Shown here: positions 24,668 through 31,633 of the stretch, one piece after another | Layout: every line of letters starts with the position of its first letter | How positions within the stretch are numbered: position 1 is the first letter of the stretch | NCBI GenBank assembly: GCA_019689775.1 | Contig: JADGGV010000005.1 | Span: 1 to 31,633, forward strand | Length of the DNA: 31,633 nucleotides | Reading direction: 5' to 3' | Source of the DNA: Gemmatimonadota bacterium | GTDB lineage: Bacteria; Gemmatimonadota; Gemmatimonadetes; Longimicrobiales; RSA9 | Translations under genes and position numbers: made by a program | The notes under the pieces: model-generated | What the model saw: only the letters and a program-made list of their open reading frames with translations | Told to the model about the DNA's origin: nothing | Database searches by the model: none

Positions 24668-25819
24668 ATGCACCCGCCGCGGATCCTGTTCGTGTCCTAC
24701 ACCGCCGAGCTGGTGGGGCCCACGAAAAGCCTTCTGCTTCTTCTGGACGGGCTCCGGGACCGGTTCCAGGTGGCGGTGCTGGCACGCGGCCGTGGGCCGC
24801 TGACGACGGAGTTGGAGCGGCGGGGCATTCCGTACGAGAGCCTCGCGTCGCTCGGCAAGGGCTCGATCATGGCCATGGCTCGGATCATCCGGCGCGGCCG
24901 TTTCGACCTGGTCTACGGCAACAACACCGGCGGCTCCTCGGAGAACGCGCTCATCGCCGCGCGCCTTGCCGGCGTCCCGTTCGTCTGTCACATCCGCGCA
25001 ATGGCGGTCAGGCGCGGGTGGCGACGACTCAGCTTCCTGCGCTTCGCTGATGCGGCCATCGCCGTGTCGGCTGCGTGTGCTCGGGTGCATGCGAAATTCG
25101 CCGGTGTTCAACCGTATGTGGTGCACAACGGCGTCCGGACCGGGGAGCCGTTGCTCGACCCGGCGTTGGCGCGGGCACGTCTCGCCGGGCTCGCGGACAT
25201 CCCGGCCTCTGGCCCCCTGATCCTCCATGTCAGCCATATCCTGCCAGGGAAGGGGCAAGATCACGCGGTGCGCGCGCTGGCGCCGATCGTCGAGCGGGAA
25301 CCGGCGGCGAACTTGCTCATGGCGGGGGCGCTCGGCCGCGATCTCCCCTTCGAGCGCCGGGTCCGCGGGTTGATCGCGGACCTCGGTCTGACGGGTCGGG
25401 CGCACTTCCTCGGCTTCCGGCCAGACATCGTGGAGATGCTTCCAGGCGGCACCCTCTTCCTGCACACCTCCATGACCGATGCACACCCGCGGGCCGTCCT
25501 CGAGGCGATGCTGGCCGGGTTGCCGGTGGTCGCCTACGGCGTGGATGGCGTGTGCGAAACGGTCGTGGATGGCGTGACCGGGCGCATGGTGCCCGTCGGC
25601 GATGTCGATGCGCTCGCCGCAGCCGCGCTGGACTACCTCGCACACCCCGCTCGCGCCGCTGCGGCCGGGGCCGCCGGGCGGCGGCGGGTGGAATCCGACT
25701 TTTCGGCGGAGGGCTGCGCCGGCAAGATCGCGGATATCCTCGAGCGGACGCTCGCCTACCGGGGGCGGCGCCATCGCGCCAGCCACGCTCAGGACCCGGT
25801 CAACGCACGCGTGCCATGA
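24668..25819 (+). CDS. Glycosyltransferase family 4
   Basis: The 383-aa protein is a GT-B enzyme. Its N-domain has the nucleotide-facing loop ELVGPTKSLLLLL at about 13-25. The C-domain has HVSHILPGKGQDHAVRAL and the DAHPRAVLEAMLAGLPVVAY block, in which a usual EPFG is replaced by DAHP while Glu of LEAM is kept, followed by GVCETVVDGVTG. It is expected to be a retaining transferase at the cytoplasmic membrane. The ATG at 24668 lies just after the OPX stop. Its TGA overlaps the ATG of the following GT4 gene (ATGA). Sequence upstream in this frame is a shadow of the OPX gene. Specific sugar unknown. Confidence 0.88.
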   Translation: MHPPRILFVSYTAELVGPTKSLLLLLDGLRDRFQVAVLARGRGPLTTELERRGIPYESLASLGKGSIMAMARIIRRGRFDLVYGNNTGGSSENALIAARLAGVPFVCHIRAMAVRRGWRRLSFLRFADAAIAVSAACARVHAKFAGVQPYVVHNGVRTGEPLLDPALARARLAGLADIPASGPLILHVSHILPGKGQDHAVRALAPIVEREPAANLLMAGALGRDLPFERRVRGLIADLGLTGRAHFLGFRPDIVEMLPGGTLFLHTSMTDAHPRAVLEAMLAGLPVVAYGVDGVCETVVDGVTGRMVPVGDVDALAAAALDYLAHPARAAAAGAAGRRRVESDFSAEGCAGKIADILERTLAYRGRRHRASHAQDPVNARVP

Positions 25820-27081
25820 GCAGCCGCGCCGCTCCGGTGCGTTCCCGACCCGTGCGCGTTTGCCTCGCCACGGAGGCGTACTATCCCATCTACGCCGGAG
25901 GCGCCCTCCGCTTCGCGCGCTATGCTCCGGGACTGCGCGCCCGAGGCATCCGTCTCGAGGTCCTGACCGCCGCACCGCGCCTGTTCAAGGCCGCGATGTC
26001 CGGTGTGCCGACCGCCGATGGCCGCGACGGCCTGTCGCCGTTCGAGGTGATCGACAGCGTGCCGGTCCACCGCGTCCGCCTGCCCGCGAAGGGCCACCTG
26101 GGGCGCCAGTTCCACCTCGGCCGTCAGCTCCTTCGCTTCTGCCGGCGGCCGGACGGCCCGCCCGATGTGGTGCAGCTCCTGTCCGCGCCGGCCACGCTCC
26201 TCCCGGCTCTCGCCGGGCTGCGGCGCTCGCGGATCCCCGTCGTCGTCAACATCACGATGTTCCCGAATCCGTCCCCCTCCACGCTCGAGCGGGTGCTGAG
26301 GCGGGCGTTGCCCGCGCCGCTGAACCGCGCGGACCACGTCGTCGTGAGCAGCACCTTGATGGGGGATCAGCTTCGGGCGACCGGAACCACCGCCCCGATC
26401 ACGGTCATCCCCAATGGGGTGGACCTCGACCGCTTCCGGCCGCCGGCGGACGCCCTCGAGCGGCGCCGGCTGCGGAACGCGCTGGGGCTCGGTGATGACG
26501 AGCTGGTGCTGGTCTACGCGGGCGGCGTGTCCCCGCGCAAAGGGATGGACCTCCTGCTCGCGGCGTGGGCTCGCCTGGCGCCGAGCCGGCCGGAGCTCCG
26601 GCTCGTGATCGTCGGGCCGCGCAAGGACCTGAGCGATCCCGGGCTCGGACCCTTCCGGGACCGGCTGGCATCCCTCCTGGCCGCCTCAGGCGCCGCGGAT
26701 CGCGTCCGGTTCGCCGGTCTCGTCGAGAACGTCGAGGACTACCTGCGCGCCGCCGACATCTTCGTCTTCACCTCCCGCCGCGAGGGGATGCCCAACGCGC
26801 TTCTCGAGGCGATGGCGTCCGGGCTGCCGGTCGTGACGACCCGGTTCGTGACGGTGCCGACGGAGCTGGGCGAGCCCGAGAAGCACTACCTCCTGGCCGA
26901 GCTGGATGCGGAGTCGCTGGCCGGCCAGCTCGAGCGCCTCGCCGAGGCCCCGGGCCTGCGAGCCGGGCTCGGCCGCGCCGCGCATGAATGGGTGACGGCT
27001 ACCATGGCGCTCGATCGGAGCCTGGACCTCTGCGCCGCGCTCTACCAGGAGTTGGCGGACCGTCGCCGCGGGCGGAGATAG
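25816..27081 (+). CDS. Glycosyltransferase family 4
   Basis: The 421-aa GT-B enzyme begins with RVCLATEAYYPIYAGGALRF (about 13-32), whose glycine-rich loop is typical of GT4. The C-domain starts near 215 with VIPNGVDLDRFRPP, continues with YAGGVSPRKGMDLLL, and holds the nucleotide-sugar block SRREGMPNALLEAMASGLPVV near 318-338. The usual GG..E that follows is altered to RFVTVPTELGE, so donor contacts may differ. It overlaps the preceding GT4 by 4 bases (ATGA), and the second sulfotransferase begins 5 bases after it. The two GT4 genes are probably co-translated and may act one after the other. Substrates cannot be named. Confidence 0.88.
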   Translation: MSSRAAPVRSRPVRVCLATEAYYPIYAGGALRFARYAPGLRARGIRLEVLTAAPRLFKAAMSGVPTADGRDGLSPFEVIDSVPVHRVRLPAKGHLGRQFHLGRQLLRFCRRPDGPPDVVQLLSAPATLLPALAGLRRSRIPVVVNITMFPNPSPSTLERVLRRALPAPLNRADHVVVSSTLMGDQLRATGTTAPITVIPNGVDLDRFRPPADALERRRLRNALGLGDDELVLVYAGGVSPRKGMDLLLAAWARLAPSRPELRLVIVGPRKDLSDPGLGPFRDRLASLLAASGAADRVRFAGLVENVEDYLRAADIFVFTSRREGMPNALLEAMASGLPVVTTRFVTVPTELGEPEKHYLLAELDAESLAGQLERLAEAPGLRAGLGRAAHEWVTATMALDRSLDLCAALYQELADRRRGRR

Positions 27082-27086
27082 GGGAG

Positions 27087-28049
27087 ATGGGCGCGGGCAC
27101 GACGGCGGCGCCGGGACCGCTCCGCATGATGATCGTGGGGGCGCCAAAGGCGGCCACGACCTCCCTGAAGGACTACCTCGGGCAGCACCCCGGGATCTAC
27201 ACCCACCCGCAGCGGGAGCTGGAGTTCTTCGCCGGCGACCGGGTGTACCGCAGCGGCTTCGACCACGTGCTCCGCGTCTATTACCGCGATGCCCGGCCCG
27301 GCGCCGTCCTGGTCGGCAAGAGCGTGGCCATGATGTACTCGGCGAAGGCGCTCGAGCGATTGCAGCAGCACAATCCCGAGATCCAGGTGGTGGTGGCGCT
27401 CCGCAACCCCGCCGACCGGGCCTACTCGGAGTACTGGTACGCGCGCCGCCGTGGGTGGGAGCCGATGCGAACGTTCGAGGCCGCGATTCGGGACGGCGGC
27501 GAGCGCTTCGGCGGCGATACAGCTCGCGCCTGGCGCTGTGCGTACCTCCAGCGGAGCGCCTACGCGCCGTACCTCGCGGCCATCTACGAGCGCTTCGGGC
27601 GGGACCGGGTGCACGTGATCCTTGCGGAAGACCTGCGCACGCGCGCGGTGGAGATCGTGCAAGCCCTCTACCGCGCGCTCCCCGGGCTCGACCCCGATTT
27701 CACACCCCGGGTGGTCCTCGAGCGAAATGCCGCTGCGGCGCCCCGCTGGGAAACGGTGCTGCATCTGACGTCCAATGCGACGGCGCTGCCGCGCGTCCGT
27801 CGCCTGCTCCGGCGGGTCGTGTCCGAGCGCGCCCGCTACCGCCTCAGGGAAGCGGTCCGGCGGGCGAACGAGCGCGAATTCAGGCCGCCGCCGATGCGCC
27901 CGGAGATCCGAGCCGAGCTCGCCGCGCACTTCGCGCCGCTGAACCGACAACTCAGCGAGCTCATCGGGCGCGATGTCGACCGGGTTTGGGGCGAGCCGGC
28001 CGCGCGTCCGGTCGGTGGGCCCCCGTCCGACGGCCGCCGCGCATCGTGA
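27087..28049 (+). CDS. Sulfotransferase (second of four)
   Basis: The 320-aa protein shows the PAPS loop GAPKAATTSL at residues 18-27 and the 3'-phosphate segment ALRNPADRAYSEYW at 104-117 with Arg106 and Ser114. The strip HPQRELEFF (40-48) is the acidic/lysine-region equivalent of heparan-type sulfotransferases. The layout is similar to the first sulfotransferase, but the sequences differ clearly outside the motifs, so they are not a recent duplication. The ATG at 27087 is preceded by purine-rich GGCGGAG at 27072-27078. ATG 27123 or 27126, just before the core, would be the shortest alternatives. It is followed by a 213-base gap with no gene that I can support. Confidence 0.88.
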   Translation: MGAGTTAAPGPLRMMIVGAPKAATTSLKDYLGQHPGIYTHPQRELEFFAGDRVYRSGFDHVLRVYYRDARPGAVLVGKSVAMMYSAKALERLQQHNPEIQVVVALRNPADRAYSEYWYARRRGWEPMRTFEAAIRDGGERFGGDTARAWRCAYLQRSAYAPYLAAIYERFGRDRVHVILAEDLRTRAVEIVQALYRALPGLDPDFTPRVVLERNAAAAPRWETVLHLTSNATALPRVRRLLRRVVSERARYRLREAVRRANEREFRPPPMRPEIRAELAAHFAPLNRQLSELIGRDVDRVWGEPAARPVGGPPSDGRRAS

Positions 28050-28262
28050 CCCCCGCTGCCGTCCGCCGCGTGCCGCGTCGGCCGCGCGCGGACATCCGCG
28101 AGACCCCGCCGCCGCCACCGGCCACGCATCGACGTCACCGGACGAGCACGTGCGCCTCGGAGATGACTTCCAGCCAGCCGACCGGCGGCACCCCGAATCG
28201 TTGAGGATGGGCACGTTGCACGGCCGGGCGCAGCCGTCGCCGGCGGAAATGGAGCATACCCG

Positions 28263-29669
28263 GTGAGAGCGACGCTACAGGGGCGGGAATGGCCCCTGCG
28301 CCAGGATGTGCTGCTCGTCGCACTTGCGGCCGGCGGCGCCGTGGTGCTGGGCCGACTCGCGGGGCAATACGGCATCGCGCTCCTGGCCGCCGTGGCGGGG
28401 CTCGGCGTGGGCGTGATCCTGATCGCGCGACCGATCATCGGAGCCATGGCCTTCGCCGTCACGATCCCGATCGAGGCGGCGTTCGTGGTCAGCGGCGGGA
28501 TGACGGCGACGCGCCTGCTCGGGATGGTCGCCTTCGCGACCTGGGCGGCGCACAAGGTGCTTGTGCGCGAATCCCTCAGGCCGCTCGTCTCGCCGCTGGC
28601 CGGCGTCGGCCTCGCCTTCCTGGGACTGGCCTTCGCCTCGGCACTCTGGGCGCGCTACCCCCAGGTCTCCCTGGCCGGCGCCCGGCAGCTCGCGCAGCTC
28701 TTCGCCTGGAGCCTCCTCGTCATCGACCTGATGCGTTCCTGGCGGCGCCTGGACCTGCTCGTCAAGGCGGTGATGATCGGTGCGGTGTTGGGCGCGGCGA
28801 TCACGGTCCAGCAGGCGATCGTCCACCACGCCCACCGTGCCGGCGAGGATGTGAGTGGCGGCGTCAACGGCACGGCCGTGATCATGGTCACGCTCGTCCC
28901 GTTCGGCTTCTACTTGCTGCGCGCGCAACGCGGCACGGCGTGGCGCATCCTCGGGATGGCCTACATCGCCCTGGCCACGCTCGGCGTCATCTTCACCTAC
29001 TCGCGCATGAACTTCATCCTCCTGCCCCCGGTCCTGCTGCTCCACGTCTGGCAGACGCTCTGGAGCGGCCGCGGCCGGGCGTGGATCCTGGCCGTGGCCG
29101 TCGCCGCCGCGTTCGCGGGCATGGTCTACGTGCCCTGGAACCGCGTGACGGCGCGCGTGGCGACGATCGCCCCCTATCTGGCCCGAACCGTGGAGTCCGC
29201 CGACGCCGGAGGGGACCTGCCCAGCTCGCGCGGCTACCACCTGCGCGTCGGCCTCGCCCTCGCCGAGGACCACCCCCTGCTCGGCGTCGGTTACGACAAC
29301 TACGGGCGGTACTTCACCTCGCAGTACCAGTTCGAGGTGCGCGGCGCGGTCAAGCTCTGGACGTCGTGGCGGAGCCCGCACAGCAGCCACATCGGCATCC
29401 TGGCGAACCTCGGCATCGTGGGGCTCATGCTCTGGCTCGGGCTCCTGGGCCTCGGACTCGTCAACAGCATCCGGGCATGGCTCGCGGCGCGCCGGGCCGG
29501 GGACTTGCCGACGACCGCGCTCGCGGAGGCCGTGATCACGGCGCTCGGGCTCCACACCCTGGCCTACGGCTGGTACATGCCCAACGAGGAGGAGAAGACG
29601 CTCTGGATGTTCCTGGCGATGAGCGTGGTGCTGGTTCGGCTGGTCCCGTTCCGCCGTCAGGCGACCTGA
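28263..29669 (+). CDS. O-antigen ligase / polymerase family membrane protein
   Basis: The 468-aa protein is mostly hydrophobic, with roughly 10-12 membrane segments and a longer periplasmic loop at about 295-370. It belongs to the WaaL/Wzy-type (PF04932) family: LGVIFTYSRMNFILLPPVLLL forms the Wzy_C-type helix near 240-260, and the large loop carries GVGYDNYGRYF and PHSSHIGILANLGIVGL, where His and Arg residues are typical of the active region. It may ligate the exported glycan to lipid A core, polymerise repeat units, or attach glycan to another acceptor. With an ABC exporter nearby, ligase is the more consistent reading, since ABC-pathway glycans are polymerised in the cytoplasm. GTG 28263 is taken as start. 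The next gene begins 4 bases after the stop. Confidence 0.82.
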   Translation: MRATLQGREWPLRQDVLLVALAAGGAVVLGRLAGQYGIALLAAVAGLGVGVILIARPIIGAMAFAVTIPIEAAFVVSGGMTATRLLGMVAFATWAAHKVLVRESLRPLVSPLAGVGLAFLGLAFASALWARYPQVSLAGARQLAQLFAWSLLVIDLMRSWRRLDLLVKAVMIGAVLGAAITVQQAIVHHAHRAGEDVSGGVNGTAVIMVTLVPFGFYLLRAQRGTAWRILGMAYIALATLGVIFTYSRMNFILLPPVLLLHVWQTLWSGRGRAWILAVAVAAAFAGMVYVPWNRVTARVATIAPYLARTVESADAGGDLPSSRGYHLRVGLALAEDHPLLGVGYDNYGRYFTSQYQFEVRGAVKLWTSWRSPHSSHIGILANLGIVGLMLWLGLLGLGLVNSIRAWLAARRAGDLPTTALAEAVITALGLHTLAYGWYMPNEEEKTLWMFLAMSVVLVRLVPFRRQAT

Positions 29670-29673
29670 GGCG

Positions 29674-30627
29674 ATGCCGCACCCCCTCTTCATCCTCGGC
29701 AAGCACCGGTCGGGGACCACCTGGCTGGCCAACCAGCTCGCGGAGCATTCCCGGATCGCGGGCGTCCGCCATGTACGCCACCACGGGATCCACGAGAGCG
29801 TGTTCTTCAGCCAGGTGTACAGCCGCTACGGCGATCTCGCGGTGCGGTCGAACTTCGTCGAGTTCGTCGAGGTCATGGCCGCGTCGGACTACTTCCGGCT
29901 GGCCGGCGTGACCCGCGACGACCTCCACTCGCTCTGGCCGGCGACGTACGAGGCGGTGTTCCGCACCGTCATGGACCGCTACGCCGCCCGACGAGGGGCG
30001 GACTACTGGCTCGAGAAGAGCCCCGCCCACACGCCGCTCGTCGCGCGCCTCGCCGCGCTCTACCCCGATGCGCGATTCGTCGGGATCATCCGCGACGCCC
30101 AGGCGGTCGTCGCCTCGACGCTCGGTCTCTTCGAGATGCGATACCCGGAGCGGGCATCGCGGCGCACCGCCCGGGCACGGGAGATCCTCGAGACCGTGAT
30201 CGGTTGGGCCTACTACAACCAGGCCATGCGACGGTTCGCGGCGAAGTCCAGCCGCATCCTCGTTGTGGATTATGCCTCGCTCGAGGCGGACCTCCCCGGC
30301 ACGCTCCAGGCCGTGTGCGCGTTTCTGCGCATCCCGTACGAGGAGAGCATGTGCCGGCGCAGCTATGCGCCCAACACGAGCTTCCGTGACCGGAGCCGGC
30401 GACCTCGTTCCCTGAAGGTGGGGGAACCACAGTTGGTGCGCGCCGCCACGACGCTCCTCGCCGCCGTGCCGTTCCGCACGCTCGGTGTGCTCCGTGGCGT
30501 GCGCCGGCGCCAGCACCGGCGCGCGCCCCTCCCCGACTGGTTCTTCTCCCTGCTGGATCGGCAGCCGGAGCCGGGCGTCCTCGGAGCGCGGCCCGACGCC
30601 CGCACACCCCTTGAAGTGGCCGAGTAG
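29674..30627 (+). CDS. Sulfotransferase (third of four)
   Basis: The 317-aa protein has the PAPS loop GKHRSGTTWL at residues 9-18 directly at the N-terminus and a 3'-phosphate segment FVGIIRDAQAVVAS at 136-149 with Arg141 and Ser149. A WLEKSPAHT stretch near 110 is typical of the Sulfotransfer_3/family-2-like bacterial group, different from the heparan-type pair at 22833 and 27087. It probably sulfates a sugar of the glycan. It follows the ligase/polymerase gene by 4 bases and is likely co-translated. The last about 55 residues are basic and Pro-rich. Substrate position unknown. Confidence 0.85.
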   Translation: MPHPLFILGKHRSGTTWLANQLAEHSRIAGVRHVRHHGIHESVFFSQVYSRYGDLAVRSNFVEFVEVMAASDYFRLAGVTRDDLHSLWPATYEAVFRTVMDRYAARRGADYWLEKSPAHTPLVARLAALYPDARFVGIIRDAQAVVASTLGLFEMRYPERASRRTARAREILETVIGWAYYNQAMRRFAAKSSRILVVDYASLEADLPGTLQAVCAFLRIPYEESMCRRSYAPNTSFRDRSRRPRSLKVGEPQLVRAATTLLAAVPFRTLGVLRGVRRRQHRRAPLPDWFFSLLDRQPEPGVLGARPDARTPLEVAE

Positions 30628-30698
30628 TCGCACCGTCGCCACGCACGACCCCACCACGGCGGCCGCATCCCGCCCCCGCAGCATCGGTCTCGAAGCGC

Positions 30699-31633
30699 AT
30701 GGCGAGGATCCTCTACATCGCGGGGTATGGCCGCAGCGGGTCGACGATCCTGTCGGCGATCCTGGGCGCGCACGCCTCCATGATCGCCGTCGGCGAACTG
30801 ACGTTCGGCCACGACGATTGGCGGAACCCGCTGCGCCGGTGCTCGTGCGGGCAAGAGTACGCCGCGTGCGGGTTCTGGGGCGAGCTGCTGCGGCGCGAGC
30901 CACGGCTCCTCTCCGCCCGGGTCGCGGCCGAGGTGCGCCGCGTCGAGCGCCTGGCCTCGCCGGTCTGGCTCGGCGCCGGCTGGGTGCGCCGCGCGCGCCG
31001 GGAGCTCTACCGCGACATCCAGCAGCGGCTCGTCGACCTGATCGTCGAGCGGTCCGGGAAGTCGGTGGTCGTGGATGCCTCGAAGTCCGCCCGCCTCGCC
31101 GCCGCCAGAACGGTGGCGTTGGCGCGCCTGGCCGGCCACGAGGTCTACGTGCTCCACCTGGTCCGCGATGGTCGCGCCACACTGGCGTCGCTGCTCCGGA
31201 CCGGGAGCAACTGGTTGCTGGAAGGGCACGTGAGGCCGCTGCCGCTCCCGGCGCTCCGGGCCGTGGTCGGGTGGACCCGCAGCAACCTCTGCGCAGCGCT
31301 GCTGCGGGCGTGTCACGGCCGGGACCGGTACCTGCGCATGCGGTACGAAGATTTCGTCGCCGATCCGGTGACGTCGGTCCGTCGCATCGGCGCGTTCGTC
31401 GGGACCGACATGGAGCCGTTGGTGGACCGGCTCCGGACTGGGTCCACGTTCCCGGTCGGTCACGTGGTCGGCGGCAACCGAGTACGCTTCGAGGGAGATG
31501 TCACGCTGCGCACCACCACGGCCGGGCTTCCGGCTCCGCGGCTGACCCTCGCCGAGCGGTGCCTCTTCGTGGCCGTGGGGGGCTGGCTGAACCGCCTCTA
31601 CGGCTACGCCCCCCACGCCGACCCCCGCGCGCC
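30699..31633 (+). CDS. Sulfotransferase (fourth of four), 3' end beyond the window
   Basis: From ATG 30699 the frame stays open to the last base (311 codons) without a stop, so the gene is cut by the window edge. The N-terminus is a PAPS loop, GYGRSGSTIL at residues 9-18. VVVDASKSAR lies near 125, and the 3'-phosphate segment LVRDGRATLAS sits at 154-164 (Arg156, Ser164). Between them RRCSCGQEYAACGFW (46-60) holds three cysteines (48, 50, 57), an insert seen in one group of bacterial sulfotransferases and possibly metal- or disulfide-linked. MRYEDFVADP near 215 is the usual family segment after the core. It lies 71 bases after the third sulfotransferase. The product is probably nearly complete, as the family is about 300-350 aa. 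Confidence 0.85.
   Translation, partial: MARILYIAGYGRSGSTILSAILGAHASMIAVGELTFGHDDWRNPLRRCSCGQEYAACGFWGELLRREPRLLSARVAAEVRRVERLASPVWLGAGWVRRARRELYRDIQQRLVDLIVERSGKSVVVDASKSARLAAARTVALARLAGHEVYVLHLVRDGRATLASLLRTGSNWLLEGHVRPLPLPALRAVVGWTRSNLCAALLRACHGRDRYLRMRYEDFVADPVTSVRRIGAFVGTDMEPLVDRLRTGSTFPVGHVVGGNRVRFEGDVTLRTTTAGLPAPRLTLAERCLFVAVGGWLNRLYGYAPHADPRA

Noticed and set aside
22833..28049. The first two sulfotransferases as a recent tandem duplication
   Set aside because: They share only the PAPS motifs and general layout. The remaining sequence differs widely, and three other genes lie between them.
28199..28222. Sigma-54-like site near the ligase gene (GGGCACGTTGCA)
   Set aside because: The TTGC box is good, but the upstream GG is at the wrong distance (one base off or much too close), and sigma-54 promoters tolerate little spacing change.
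1..31633. tRNA, rRNA, CRISPR, insertion sequence or attachment site
   Set aside because: No cloverleaf-like CCA-ended segment, no regularly spaced repeat, no transposase or integrase motif and no terminal inverted repeats with target duplications were noticed.

Overview
The window is a strongly G+C-rich bacterial DNA segment holding 28 protein genes, all on the + strand and mostly packed end to end. By content it is a surface-polysaccharide (O-antigen, capsule or exopolysaccharide) biosynthesis and export locus. An outer-membrane export protein (OPX/Wza-type), a Wzm/Wzt ABC exporter and an O-antigen ligase/polymerase-like protein point to a Gram-negative cell envelope. Heavy GC at third codon positions and the family mix fit a poorly cultured high-GC Gram-negative phylum, such as Methylomirabilota/Rokubacteria, Myxococcota or Gemmatimonadota. 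The sequence alone does not decide between these.

Layout. 1-468 is a leader without a convincing gene. 469-1056 encodes a NusG-paralogue antiterminator (UpxY/RfaH type). 1242-2513 is an L-2-hydroxyglutarate oxidase-like FAD enzyme. 2569-11042 is a nucleotide-sugar/modification block: SDR, RmlC-like epimerase, DUF4910 aminopeptidase-like protein, membrane-anchored SGNH protein, two-domain C-methyltransferase, glucose-1-phosphate cytidylyltransferase-like enzyme, PIG-L deacetylase and a UDP-galactopyranose-mutase-like flavoprotein. 11068-16984 holds a GT2 glycosyltransferase, the ABC exporter (permease plus ATPase with a C-terminal glycan-binding domain) and two more glycosyltransferases. 17079-19494 is a NodU/CmcH carbamoyltransferase followed by a small membrane protein that looks like an SxtJ-DUF5989 fusion. 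19735-21823 is the GDP-L-fucose pathway pair (Gmd, Fcl). 21810-31633 holds a GT2, a sulfotransferase, the OPX protein, two GT4 enzymes, a second sulfotransferase, the ligase/polymerase, a third sulfotransferase and a fourth that runs off the right edge.

Working model (inference). The antiterminator helps RNA polymerase through a roughly 30-kb transcription unit. GDP-L-fucose and a second, probably CDP-linked and C-methylated sugar are made in the cytoplasm. Six glycosyltransferases build the glycan. Carbamoyl, sulfate, methyl and possibly acyl groups decorate it. Wzm/Wzt exports it, the OPX and ligase-like proteins finish surface delivery. The most unusual points are four different sulfotransferases in about 9 kb, a nucleotide-sugar cassette with no obvious CDP-glucose 4,6-dehydratase, the SxtJ-DUF5989 fusion next to the carbamoyltransferase, a DUF4910 protein that seems to have lost an acidic active-site residue, and an export set mixing parts of different pathways. 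No tRNA, rRNA, CRISPR array, insertion sequence or phage gene was recognised.
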